A stretch of DNA of 5,222 nucleotides from Promethearchaeota archaeon (GTDB lineage: Archaea > Asgardarchaeota > Lokiarchaeia > Sigyniarchaeales > SOKP01). Position 1 is the stretch's first letter; every line of letters begins with the position of its first letter. Where the stretch lies: positions 1 to 5,222 of the forward strand of contig DXJM01000484.1 of NCBI GenBank assembly GCA_019057355.1, in the 5' to 3' direction. The notes under the pieces were generated by a model. It ran no database searches. It worked only from the letters and a program-made list of their open reading frames with translations, and was not told where the DNA came from. The position numbers and the translations under genes were made by a program. This document shows, piece after piece, positions 1 through 5,137 of this stretch.

Positions 1-61
1 AAAAAAAAAATAATAAAAATCATTATTATAGCAGTGATTTTCGTATCTTTAGAACATACAA

Positions 62-86
62 TTAAAAATAAGTCAGTTATTTTTAA
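62..86 (-). terminator. AT-rich hairpin downstream of the exchanger gene, possible terminator
   Basis: A perfect 10-bp inverted repeat (TTAAAAATAA at 62-71 and TTATTTTTAA at 77-86) encloses a 5-nt loop. It lies about 46-70 nt past the exchanger stop codon. Read on the minus strand, the arm contains a T-tract, and a further T-rich run (complement of the A-run at 1-10) lies at the window edge. Archaeal termination depends mainly on U-tracts, so either could serve as the transcript end. The stem is all A/T and weak, so this is a tentative call. Confidence 0.35.
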
Positions 87-131
87 CTCGAAAGCAAAAG
101 AAAATTATAAGAGTCATCAGGTTGTAGTAAC

Positions 132-1112
132 TCAATTGCTTATAAATAAGACATTGCTTTCTATGACTAATATAAAGATAATAGAAAAAACATAAAGCAA
201 TATAAAGACAGCTCCTGCTTTCTTGTCAACCTTTTTTCTTGAAACCATAATGATAAAAATAACAAGTGAGGCAAATATTGTATAAAAAATTGATGGTATT
301 GCTACATTTGAAGATATTACTTGAGGAAAAAATATTTGACCCACCCCAATAGCGAGAGTGGCATTTACAATGCAGCTACCAATCATGTCTCCCACGGCAA
401 GTTTTATTTCTTTCCTTCTAAGAGCGCTAATCTCAACGATTAATTCAGGGAGAGATGTTCCTATAGCTACCAAGAAAAAACTAATAATAAACTCATTGAC
501 TTTTAAAGCAGTCGAAATTACAATAACAGATTCTACGATCAAGACCGCGCTAATACTAATCACTATAAATCCTATTCCTGCGATTAAAGCATGGTATTTC
601 TTACTCCTTTCAATTTCTTTAATCTCAAATTTGGAGATCTTTTCAATGAAATCTTCTTTACTAGTCAGGTAGATTATTAAAAAGTATAATACTACGGAAC
701 CTGCTAAGAAGAGAGCATTGAGACTAGTAAAATATCCCTTTTCAATAGTAAATAAAAGCATTATTAAGGCCAAAATCTCGCAAGCACCTAAAACGAGAAT
801 TTCCTTCCGTTCTACCTGAAAGGTTCCAGCTAAAAAGGGCAATATTCCGATAATTAAGGTTAATAAAACTAAAATCGATCCTATTGAGTCCCCCGCAGAA
901 ATATTTGCATGCCCTAAAAGACACGATATCAAGGAATTAAAAATTTCTGAAAGATCTGTTCCTATTGATACCACGATTACTCCTATTATGAGCGGAGATA
1001 TACCCAAGACTCTTGCTAGATGGGAAACATGTATGACCACTTTATCGCTCGATATGATAATAAGAATCAAACCAGCTACTAATGCTATTGAAGCTAGTGT
1101 TATTTCAATCAT
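132..1112 (-). CDS. CaCA-superfamily cation antiporter (Na+/Ca2+ exchanger-like, YrbG/NCX_Mj type)
   Basis: This 326-residue, almost entirely hydrophobic membrane protein has two inverted alpha-repeats, the hallmark of the calcium/cation antiporter superfamily. Such proteins normally expel Ca2+ in exchange for Na+ or H+. Repeat alpha-2 is canonical: GTSLPE at residues 218-223 and GDMIGS at 241-246, giving S220, E223 and D242 as ion ligands. Repeat alpha-1 is divergent: GTDLSE at 51-56 and GDSIGS at 74-79. The two halves, each about five membrane helices, are joined by a charged loop at about 150-174. The length is normal for prokaryotic members (about 300-350). The ATG at 1112 is preceded by a plausible TATA element and no Shine-Dalgarno site; the stop is TGA. 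It is the last gene of the minus-strand series, 55 nt beyond the decayed regulator. The family call is secure; the transported ions are inferred. Confidence 0.93.
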   Translation of the reverse strand: MIEITLASIALVAGLILIIISSDKVVIHVSHLARVLGISPLIIGVIVVSIGTDLSEIFNSLISCLLGHANISAGDSIGSILVLLTLIIGILPFLAGTFQVERKEILVLGACEILALIMLLFTIEKGYFTSLNALFLAGSVVLYFLIIYLTSKEDFIEKISKFEIKEIERSKKYHALIAGIGFIVISISAVLIVESVIVISTALKVNEFIISFFLVAIGTSLPELIVEISALRRKEIKLAVGDMIGSCIVNATLAIGVGQIFFPQVISSNVAIPSIFYTIFASLVIFIIMVSRKKVDKKAGAVFILLYVFSIIFILVIESNVLFISN

Positions 1113-1163
1113 TTTGAATTTGGTGATTTAATTTCGTTGATACGGTCTATCCTTTTTATCTCG

Positions 1164-1174
1164 CATTTAAAAAT
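1164..1174 (-). promoter_or_regulatory. Possible TATA box for the exchanger gene
   Basis: On the minus strand this reads GATTTTTAAATGC, a TATA-like element centred about 57 nt upstream of the ATG at 1112. Transcription would start about 26 nt downstream, giving a leader of roughly 30 nt. The element overlaps the stop codon (1167-1169) of the decayed regulator frame. The match is weak and AT-rich matches are common here. Confidence 0.3.
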
Positions 1175-1437
1175 CAAGGTTTACTGCATTTTCAGAGCCA
1201 CTAATTAGATCAAGGGTTTTATCAACCTTATTCATGAATATGGTGTTGTTTCAAACCTCTATAATATACTGATCTAATAAGAATTTTTCTAGTACATTAA
1301 TGAATAAAGACCATTCAATTCGAGAGGAGATATAGTATTAAGTTCCTTTTCTTATTTAAATTTATCTCAATAATATCCATTATGGCTCCAATATAATCCC
1401 GATCTCGTGTAAGCACTATTCATGAATTGAATATCAT
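1167..1437 (-). pseudogene. Decayed small winged-helix (HTH_45-like) DNA-binding protein
   Basis: No intact gene fills the gap between 1113 and 1462, but two minus-strand frames read as consecutive parts of one small protein. The upstream frame (GTG at 1416, or ATG at 1437 followed by an in-frame TGA at 1420-1422) gives TRDRDYIGAIMDIIE, then a stretch ending LILYLLSN before a TGA at 1315-1317. The neighbouring frame then continues with EWSLFINVLEKFLLDQYIIE, a TGA at 1251-1253, and NNTIFMNKVDKTLDLIS, ending with TAA at 1167-1169. Together they follow the helix order of short archaeal winged-helix proteins (R-x-R-x-x-I..., I-x-Y-x-x-S-x..., a leucine-rich recognition-helix region, then the wing), and about 80 residues is the expected size. 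One frameshift near 1315-1320 plus a stop in the wing indicates a pseudogene or sequencing errors. The family name is from memory of the pattern, not a search. Confidence 0.5.
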
Positions 1438-1462
1438 GATTCAAATAGAATTAATTGGTACA

Positions 1463-2281
1463 TTAAAATCCGAACTTTTTTTGAATCATTTTAAATTCTT
1501 CGTCTTGAACAATTTCTTCCTCAAGTTTTTCAATATCTTCGTCATCAGATTCCCAACAAAGTCTTTTTAGTTTTTTATCAACCAATAATCCTAATTCGGT
1601 GATGTAATAGTTTTGAGCGGGGGAATATTCCTTATAAAAACCTTTTTTCTTCAATGAAGTAAAAAAAACTCTTGATTTCTCAGGCATGCAAGCTTCTGAA
1701 TAACGGAGGATTTTTCTCCGGACGATTTCTTCATTATCTTCTGTCCTCTTATTAAAAATAATCTCTTTATCATTTCTCACGTAAAGTAAAAATTTATAAA
1801 CCGGATCTTCTTTCATTTTTTCTTGATAATTAGCAACCATCTTGTTAAAATCTTCTTTTTCCAATTCCATTTTATCCAATGAATCTATCGATTGCCGAGC
1901 AAATTCAAGACAATTCTTTAGCTTATCATCATAATCTTCAACGCCCTCAAAAGGTTTCAACTCTTCCGTCATCGTGATGAGCTTTGTTTTAGCTCTTTTT
2001 CTTCTCAAAATTTCATCTTTCAAGAAATCTATTTTTTCTTGATAAGCTTGATAAAAACAGTTTTCCATCAGATCAATATTAAAAATATAACTTTTAACGG
2101 GTTTTAAAGCGATAATCAAATCATTAGCAAGGAGAGACCTAATTTCAGCATAATTTTTATTTATAACGCTTAAAAAAACAGGAGATTTTACTGTCGATCC
2201 CTTAAAATAACTGATTAACACTAAATTTTTCACGTTTTTTTCAAATATACCTACGACAAAATCATCTATGGATGCTTGCAT
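1463..2281 (-). CDS. Hypothetical protein with charged helical middle and possible C-terminal winged helix
   Basis: I do not recognise this 272-residue soluble protein as a named family. Residues 1-70 are hydrophobic and beta-rich in appearance (DFVVGIFEKNVKNLVLISYF and similar), suggesting a small folded domain. Residues about 75-160 are long charged helices rich in E, K and D, probably coiled coil. Residues about 160-240 resemble a winged helix: a helix around 184-196, then FFTSLKKKGFYKEY at 207-219, then NYYITELGLLV at 224-234, like the 'Y-x-[IL]-T-x-x-G' wing of archaeal regulators. An acidic tail (244-262) follows. No signal peptide or membrane segment is seen. The ATG at 2281 fits a good TATA box 60 nt upstream. 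A DNA- or RNA-binding role is only an inference. The decayed winged-helix frame begins 26 nt after its TAA. Confidence 0.78.
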   Translation of the reverse strand: MQASIDDFVVGIFEKNVKNLVLISYFKGSTVKSPVFLSVINKNYAEIRSLLANDLIIALKPVKSYIFNIDLMENCFYQAYQEKIDFLKDEILRRKRAKTKLITMTEELKPFEGVEDYDDKLKNCLEFARQSIDSLDKMELEKEDFNKMVANYQEKMKEDPVYKFLLYVRNDKEIIFNKRTEDNEEIVRRKILRYSEACMPEKSRVFFTSLKKKGFYKEYSPAQNYYITELGLLVDKKLKRLCWESDDEDIEKLEEEIVQDEEFKMIQKKFGF

Positions 2282-2335
2282 TGGAAAAGGAAGAAAGGAG
2301 GGTCTGTAAGGGCTATTATATTCATCGTATTTTAC

Positions 2336-2346
2336 CTTTATATAAG
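2336..2346 (-). promoter_or_regulatory. TATA box for the gene at 1463-2281
   Basis: The minus strand reads CTTATATAAAG, close to the ideal archaeal TATA box. It is centred about 60 nt before the ATG at 2281. A start of transcription about 26 nt downstream predicts a leader of around 34 nt. No Shine-Dalgarno sequence lies between them; the leader instead ends in a 20-nt pyrimidine run (complement of 2283-2302). This is the best promoter match in the window. Confidence 0.6.
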
Positions 2347-2502
2347 TTCTAGAAATAAATATACGTTCGTGTCATAGTACTAAACATTTACCAGTCATTA
2401 TACAGGGATATCTTTTATGAAATGGATCACCAATTCATCATATTCTTAAATATTTTGAAGGAAAGTTCTAAGAAGGGTATTTATTTTAAAGTTAGCTGTT
2501 AT

Positions 2503-3135
2503 CTAATAAAAAAGATCCGTCACGTCATATATATCTAACAATTTTTCAACCATTAGGAAAACATTTGCTTGGACCTCATCGAGCGATTGTTCTTTTAGAA
2601 ATTTTTGGTCTTTCCAAAAAAGCGTGTAAATCATTCCATTATATTTTCCATATACCAATAAGCCTCCTTCAAAATTTGTATCTTTCTCCATCGATATGAC
2701 CCCAAATAGGTTTTCTTCTTGGAGAGCCATGAGGGATTCTATCAATATATTATAAAAACGCGAAGCCATTAACGGACGATCAATGACATTAGAGATTTTT
2801 TGCTCAAAACTCCTTCCTTTCTCACGGGGAAGCTTCAGATGATAAAAACGTAATGCATCTTTGAGTTCGTTAATCCTGTTCCGAGCATTTTCAATAATTT
2901 TCTCATTTATTGTAAAGCCATGCTCAACACTATCAATTTTTTGAGAGCCTCGATGTTTTCCAGATGAATCTATAAATGCGATGAAAGGAGGGCAGTTTTC
3001 TCCGTTAGGATGACTACTAATTAGGGTTGCATGTAATCCGTCGATTTTTTGAATGTCCACCTTTTTTTTAAAACTCATTTTGCAATGAGGACATATCACT
3101 CGACTTTGTTTTTCTCCTAAGCCATTCAATGTCAT
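2503..3135 (-). CDS. Asgard-type zinc-ribbon hypothetical protein
   Basis: This 210-residue soluble protein has an N-terminal half that looks like a metal-binding module: CPHC at 15-18, then H42 and C48 (SHPNGENCPPF), followed by FIAFIDSSGKHRGSQKID at 51-68. The combination of a CxxC pair, a downstream H...C pair and the 'FIxFID-x-x-G-x-x-R-G-S-Q-KID' strand resembles many uncharacterised Asgard archaeal proteins, where C15, C18, H42 and C48 would hold one zinc. Residues 75-140 are helical. Residues 141-175 look like beta strands (LFGVISMEKD, then GGLLVYGKYNGMIYTLFW), followed by a C-terminal helix, a layout loosely like longin or roadblock folds. That comparison is speculative. The start is well placed: a TATA box sits 28 nt upstream, implying a leaderless mRNA. 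It lies 251 nt downstream of the methyltransferase on the same strand. The function is unknown. Confidence 0.85.
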   Translation of the reverse strand: MTLNGLGEKQSRVICPHCKMSFKKKVDIQKIDGLHATLISSHPNGENCPPFIAFIDSSGKHRGSQKIDSVEHGFTINEKIIENARNRINELKDALRFYHLKLPREKGRSFEQKISNVIDRPLMASRFYNILIESLMALQEENLFGVISMEKDTNFEGGLLVYGKYNGMIYTLFWKDQKFLKEQSLDEVQANVFLMVEKLLDIYDVTDLFY

Positions 3136-3158
3136 TTATTATCTAGTAAATTTAACCA

Positions 3159-3167
3159 ATTTATATT
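3159..3167 (-). promoter_or_regulatory. TATA box for the zinc-ribbon gene; predicted leaderless
   Basis: The minus strand reads AATATAAAT immediately after a 12-nt A-run (complement of the T-run at 3166-3177). Its centre is about 28 nt from the ATG at 3135, the distance expected between a TATA box and the transcription start itself. Transcription would therefore begin at or next to the start codon, giving a leaderless message. This also supports the chosen start. Confidence 0.5.
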
Positions 3168-3255
3168 TTTTTTTTTTGAAAGCAAGCTAAGTGATAATGT
3201 TAACTTTTTTTCTTATACCTTCCCGCCAACTAAATTTCTCATCATCTTCAGAAAT

Positions 3256-3299
3256 AAGAATATTTACCTCTCAAAGCTGATTTTGGAAAAAATATTCTT
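3256..3299. repeat. 10-bp perfect inverted repeat between the methyltransferase and zinc-ribbon genes
   Basis: AAGAATATTT at 3256-3265 is the exact reverse complement of AAATATTCTT at 3290-3299, with a 24-nt spacer. Allowing one mismatch, the arms extend outward by four more bases. On the plus strand the right arm runs into a T-tract (3298-3305), like an intrinsic terminator, but no plus-strand gene precedes it. On the minus strand a T6 run (complement of 3287-3292) lies about 95 nt past the methyltransferase stop and could end that transcript. It could also be a regulatory site or chance in AT-rich DNA. Confidence 0.35.
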
Positions 3300-3386
3300 T
3301 TTTTTATTATTGTTATTATGCTTAAATCAAAATGTTCGATGAGATTTGTATAGTTTCCCTGAAGTTGAAGATATTTTTTTGAGTAT

Positions 3387-4442
3387 TCATAGTCTTTTTT
3401 GTGTTAATTTAGGGGAAATTTTCTCCTTTTCTTCTTCTGGATTTTTTGATTGTGAGTATTGGTTCAATCTATCTTCAATTTTTTCTTTAAAATTAGCAGT
3501 AAGATTTAATTGTTTCATTATTTCATTTAATATGCATAATTTTTCGTATTCTTTTCTGGTTTTTATTTTCTTGGGGAAATATGACAATCGCGAAAGTAAA
3601 TTCACGAGATGTTTAATCGTCATTTCAAGGTGAGGAATTAATGCCACATTTTCTTCTTTATAGGTCTCGCCTTCAGTGATTCTTTCTTTAATGACATCCA
3701 TTCGCGGATATTTTTCATAAGCGATTCCTTTAATCCCCAGTTTCACACATGCAGCTAAGGTGGAACACGTTCCACCGAAAGGATCTAAGACTTTTTTTGT
3801 ATTTGAAACCAATTGGATGCACCTATAAGGGAGCCCGATCGGGAATGGCGCATCATGTCCTTTCTTGACAGTAAAACCCGTAGTTTTTTCATACGGAATA
3901 AGCCAGACGTTTCCAGCATCTCTAAGGTCAATATCCGAATATCTTCCAATATTGGATTTATCTGCATAAGGGATTCCTATAGATTTGGGGTCCAAACGGT
4001 ATTGCTTTTTATTTTTAACGAATAAGAACACGTGTTCCCATAGATTATTTAAACGCTTGTTTCCTCCTGAAGGTGTATAATGTCCCTTCCCTAAGAAAGA
4101 TTTGAGCCATGCTATATCTTGAATGCGAATCCATCCAGCATCTTCAGCCGAGAGTGCGACCTTTTCTGAAATACCTTGATCTGTTGCAGAGTCTCCTATG
4201 TTGAGAAAGAAAACGGCAGCTGGTTTTGAAACTCTTAAACATTCCTTCCACACTCGTTTAAGAAATGCTAAATATTCCTCTTCGTCCTTATTATCATCGA
4301 ACTCTTCACCATGATCAGAAGAATATGTTTTCCCCCGATTATAAGGCGGTGATGTGATGACCAGGTCAATTGATGCATCCTCTAATTCTTTCATGTCTTC
4401 GCAGGATCGAAAATAAACCGTTTGGTTCTTGAATTGTAACAT
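3387..4442 (-). CDS. Beta-class site-specific DNA methyltransferase (N4-cytosine or N6-adenine)
   Basis: This enzyme transfers a methyl group from S-adenosylmethionine to an exocyclic amino group in DNA. Residue numbers here count from the alternative GTG start at 4463 (358 aa); the ATG at 4442 is residue 8. Catalytic motif IV, TSPPYN, is at 37-42. The SAM-binding motif I, LDPFGGTCSTLAA, is at 226-238, and an acidic residue follows the next strand (E250 in GIAYE). The order IV, then target recognition region (about 120-200, including the conserved-looking GGNKRLNNLWEHVFLF), then APFPIGLPYRCI and motif I defines the beta class. SPPY is commonest in N4-cytosine enzymes, so that activity is favoured but not proved. 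A charged helical tail (about 277-358) extends past the catalytic core. I prefer the ATG because a TATA element centred 40 nt upstream would start transcription inside the GTG extension. No restriction endonuclease is recognisable next to it. Confidence 0.94.
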   Translation of the reverse strand: MLQFKNQTVYFRSCEDMKELEDASIDLVITSPPYNRGKTYSSDHGEEFDDNKDEEEYLAFLKRVWKECLRVSKPAAVFFLNIGDSATDQGISEKVALSAEDAGWIRIQDIAWLKSFLGKGHYTPSGGNKRLNNLWEHVFLFVKNKKQYRLDPKSIGIPYADKSNIGRYSDIDLRDAGNVWLIPYEKTTGFTVKKGHDAPFPIGLPYRCIQLVSNTKKVLDPFGGTCSTLAACVKLGIKGIAYEKYPRMDVIKERITEGETYKEENVALIPHLEMTIKHLVNLLSRLSYFPKKIKTRKEYEKLCILNEIMKQLNLTANFKEKIEDRLNQYSQSKNPEEEKEKISPKLTQKRL

Positions 4443-4478
4443 TTTTTTTTCACTCAAACTCACTCAATTTCGTAAAAA

Positions 4479-4486
4479 TTAATAAA
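4479..4486 (-). promoter_or_regulatory. Possible TATA box for the methyltransferase gene
   Basis: The minus strand reads TTTATTAA. The centre is 40 nt from the ATG at 4442 but only about 20 nt from the GTG at 4463, too close for a GTG-initiated transcript. If used, it argues for the ATG start with a leader of about 14 nt. Other TATA-like stretches occur near 4527-4552, and any of these could be fortuitous in such AT-rich DNA. Confidence 0.35.
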
Positions 4487-4627
4487 TTAAGGTGATCAAG
4501 TAAATAGAGTCATGATTCATTTTAAGATTTTTATCCATTAATTAATAAAGCTAAATTCAAAAACAGGCCTTAAATCATCCCTGAACAGGAATTATTATCA
4601 TCATTTTTATTCAATATACAACGATTT

Positions 4628-4650
4628 TAAAATAACCTTATAAAATAACC
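4628..4650 (+). repeat. Direct repeat TAAAATAACC overlapping the UPF0016 gene promoter
   Basis: The 10-mer TAAAATAACC occurs at 4628-4637 and again at 4641-4650, a period of 13 bp. The second copy contains most of the TATA box. Tandem short repeats over a promoter can be binding sites for a regulator, which would be natural for a metal transporter, but the sequence is simple and AT-rich, so chance is not excluded. Confidence 0.35.
4638..4647 (+). promoter_or_regulatory. TATA box for the UPF0016 transporter gene
   Basis: TTATAAAATA is centred about 44 nt before the ATG at 4686, predicting a leader of around 18 nt. A second candidate, AAAATAATATA near 4652-4662, is centred about 28 nt from the ATG and would instead give a leaderless transcript. 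No Shine-Dalgarno site precedes the ATG. Confidence 0.45.
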
Positions 4651-4685
4651 AAAAATAATATACAATAAATTTCATTTCATATATC

Positions 4686-5079
4686 ATGAATTTTATCATT
4701 TTAATGACTGCATTTTCCATCCTATTTTTAGGCGAGCTCGGTGATAAGACTCAACTAATAGTTTTTAATTTAAGCTTGGAACAGGAAAAATCTTATAAAG
4801 TGGGTCTTGGTGCTACTCTTGGTTTCGCTATTATTGTCACTATAAGTGTTTTTTTTGGAGCAATCATTACACGATTTATTCCAATATTCTTGATATCAAT
4901 TTTTTCAGGAAGTATATTCATTTTAATCGGGATTTTAGAAACAAGAGGATTAAAGGGGCTTTATTTTGAAAGAAAAATAGCTGAGAATAAAAAAAATACA
5001 GAGAATTCCAAGGAAAATGAGGGGATTATTGTATCAGGGGAAAAATCGAATAGGATTATGGGAGGGTGGGAGTCGAGGG
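4686..5079 (+). CDS. GDT1/TMEM165-family (UPF0016) cation transporter, 3'-truncated by the contig end
   Basis: This is the first repeat of a UPF0016 membrane protein, a family of Mn2+/Ca2+ transporters thought to exchange these ions for protons. The diagnostic motif E-x-G-D-K-T-Q is seen as GELGDKTQ at residues 16-23, at the end of the first membrane helix (about 3-16). Two further helices follow at about 37-62 and 64-84, then a charged E/K/N-rich linker from about 94. Family members carry two such repeats in one chain or in two adjacent genes, and only one is present here. The reading frame formally continues to a TAG at 5118-5120 (144 residues), but from 5080 the DNA is adapter sequence, so the last 13 residues and the stop are not real. 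Sequence from about 5025 may already be error-prone. It is divergent from the methyltransferase. The exchanger at the other end is also a probable Ca2+ transporter. Confidence 0.88.
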
Positions 5080-5137
5080 GGGTCGGAGGAGAGCAGAGAA
5101 GGGAAAGAGAGAAGATCTAGGGGGGCGACGTATAAAG
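5080..5137 (+). other. Sequencing-adapter read-through (Illumina TruSeq Universal Adapter, reverse complement), degraded
   Basis: These 58 bases align end to end and without gaps to the 58-nt reverse complement of the TruSeq Universal Adapter as I remember it. I count 41 identities. The longest exact run is AGGGAAAGAG at 5100-5109, and AGATCT at 5113-5118 is also exact. Sixteen of the 17 differences change the adapter base to A or G, the kind of skew expected from low-quality base calls late in a read. The insert therefore ends at or before 5079. Confidence 0.88.

Noticed and set aside
1..20. A-run at the left edge as a further adapter or poly-A artefact.
   Set aside because: It is followed by ordinary AT-rich sequence with no adapter similarity and could be a natural T-tract terminating the exchanger transcript.
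358..672. Plus-strand frame of 104 codons within the exchanger gene.
   Set aside because: It lies wholly inside the opposite strand of a clear membrane transporter and shows no motif of its own, so it is a shadow.
742..924. Minus-strand frame of 60 codons in a second frame of the exchanger gene.
   Set aside because: It overlaps the exchanger's well-conserved coding frame and has no independent support.
1251..1422. Reassignment of TGA (or selenocysteine/programmed frameshifting) to rescue the broken winged-helix gene.
   Set aside because: TGA ends the methyltransferase and exchanger genes in the normal way, and there is no nearby structure suggesting recoding. Decay or sequence error is simpler.
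3187..3270. A 27-codon minus-strand open stretch (VNILISEDDEKFSWREGIRK and onward) just upstream of the zinc-ribbon gene promoter.
   Set aside because: It has no start codon, is bounded by TGA and TAG, and is short enough to arise by chance. It could be a relic of a lost gene but I cannot support that.
3346..3633. Plus-strand frame of 95 codons over the 3' end of the methyltransferase gene.
   Set aside because: Its F/S-rich content is the complement of the K/E-rich methyltransferase tail, with no promoter or family signature.
3813..4025. Plus-strand frame of 70 codons inside the methyltransferase gene, and the minus-strand frame at 3785-3967.
   Set aside because: Both overlap the conserved catalytic region of the methyltransferase, which explains the open frames.
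4488..4496. AAGGTGATC on the plus strand, resembling a ribosome binding site.
   Set aside because: No plus-strand start codon with an open frame follows at a suitable distance; the UPF0016 ATG is about 190 nt away.
4500..4685. Possible manganese (yybP-ykoY type) riboswitch upstream of the UPF0016 gene.
   Set aside because: The likely promoter is only 28-44 nt before the ATG, leaving no room for a structured leader, and I see none of the riboswitch's conserved elements.
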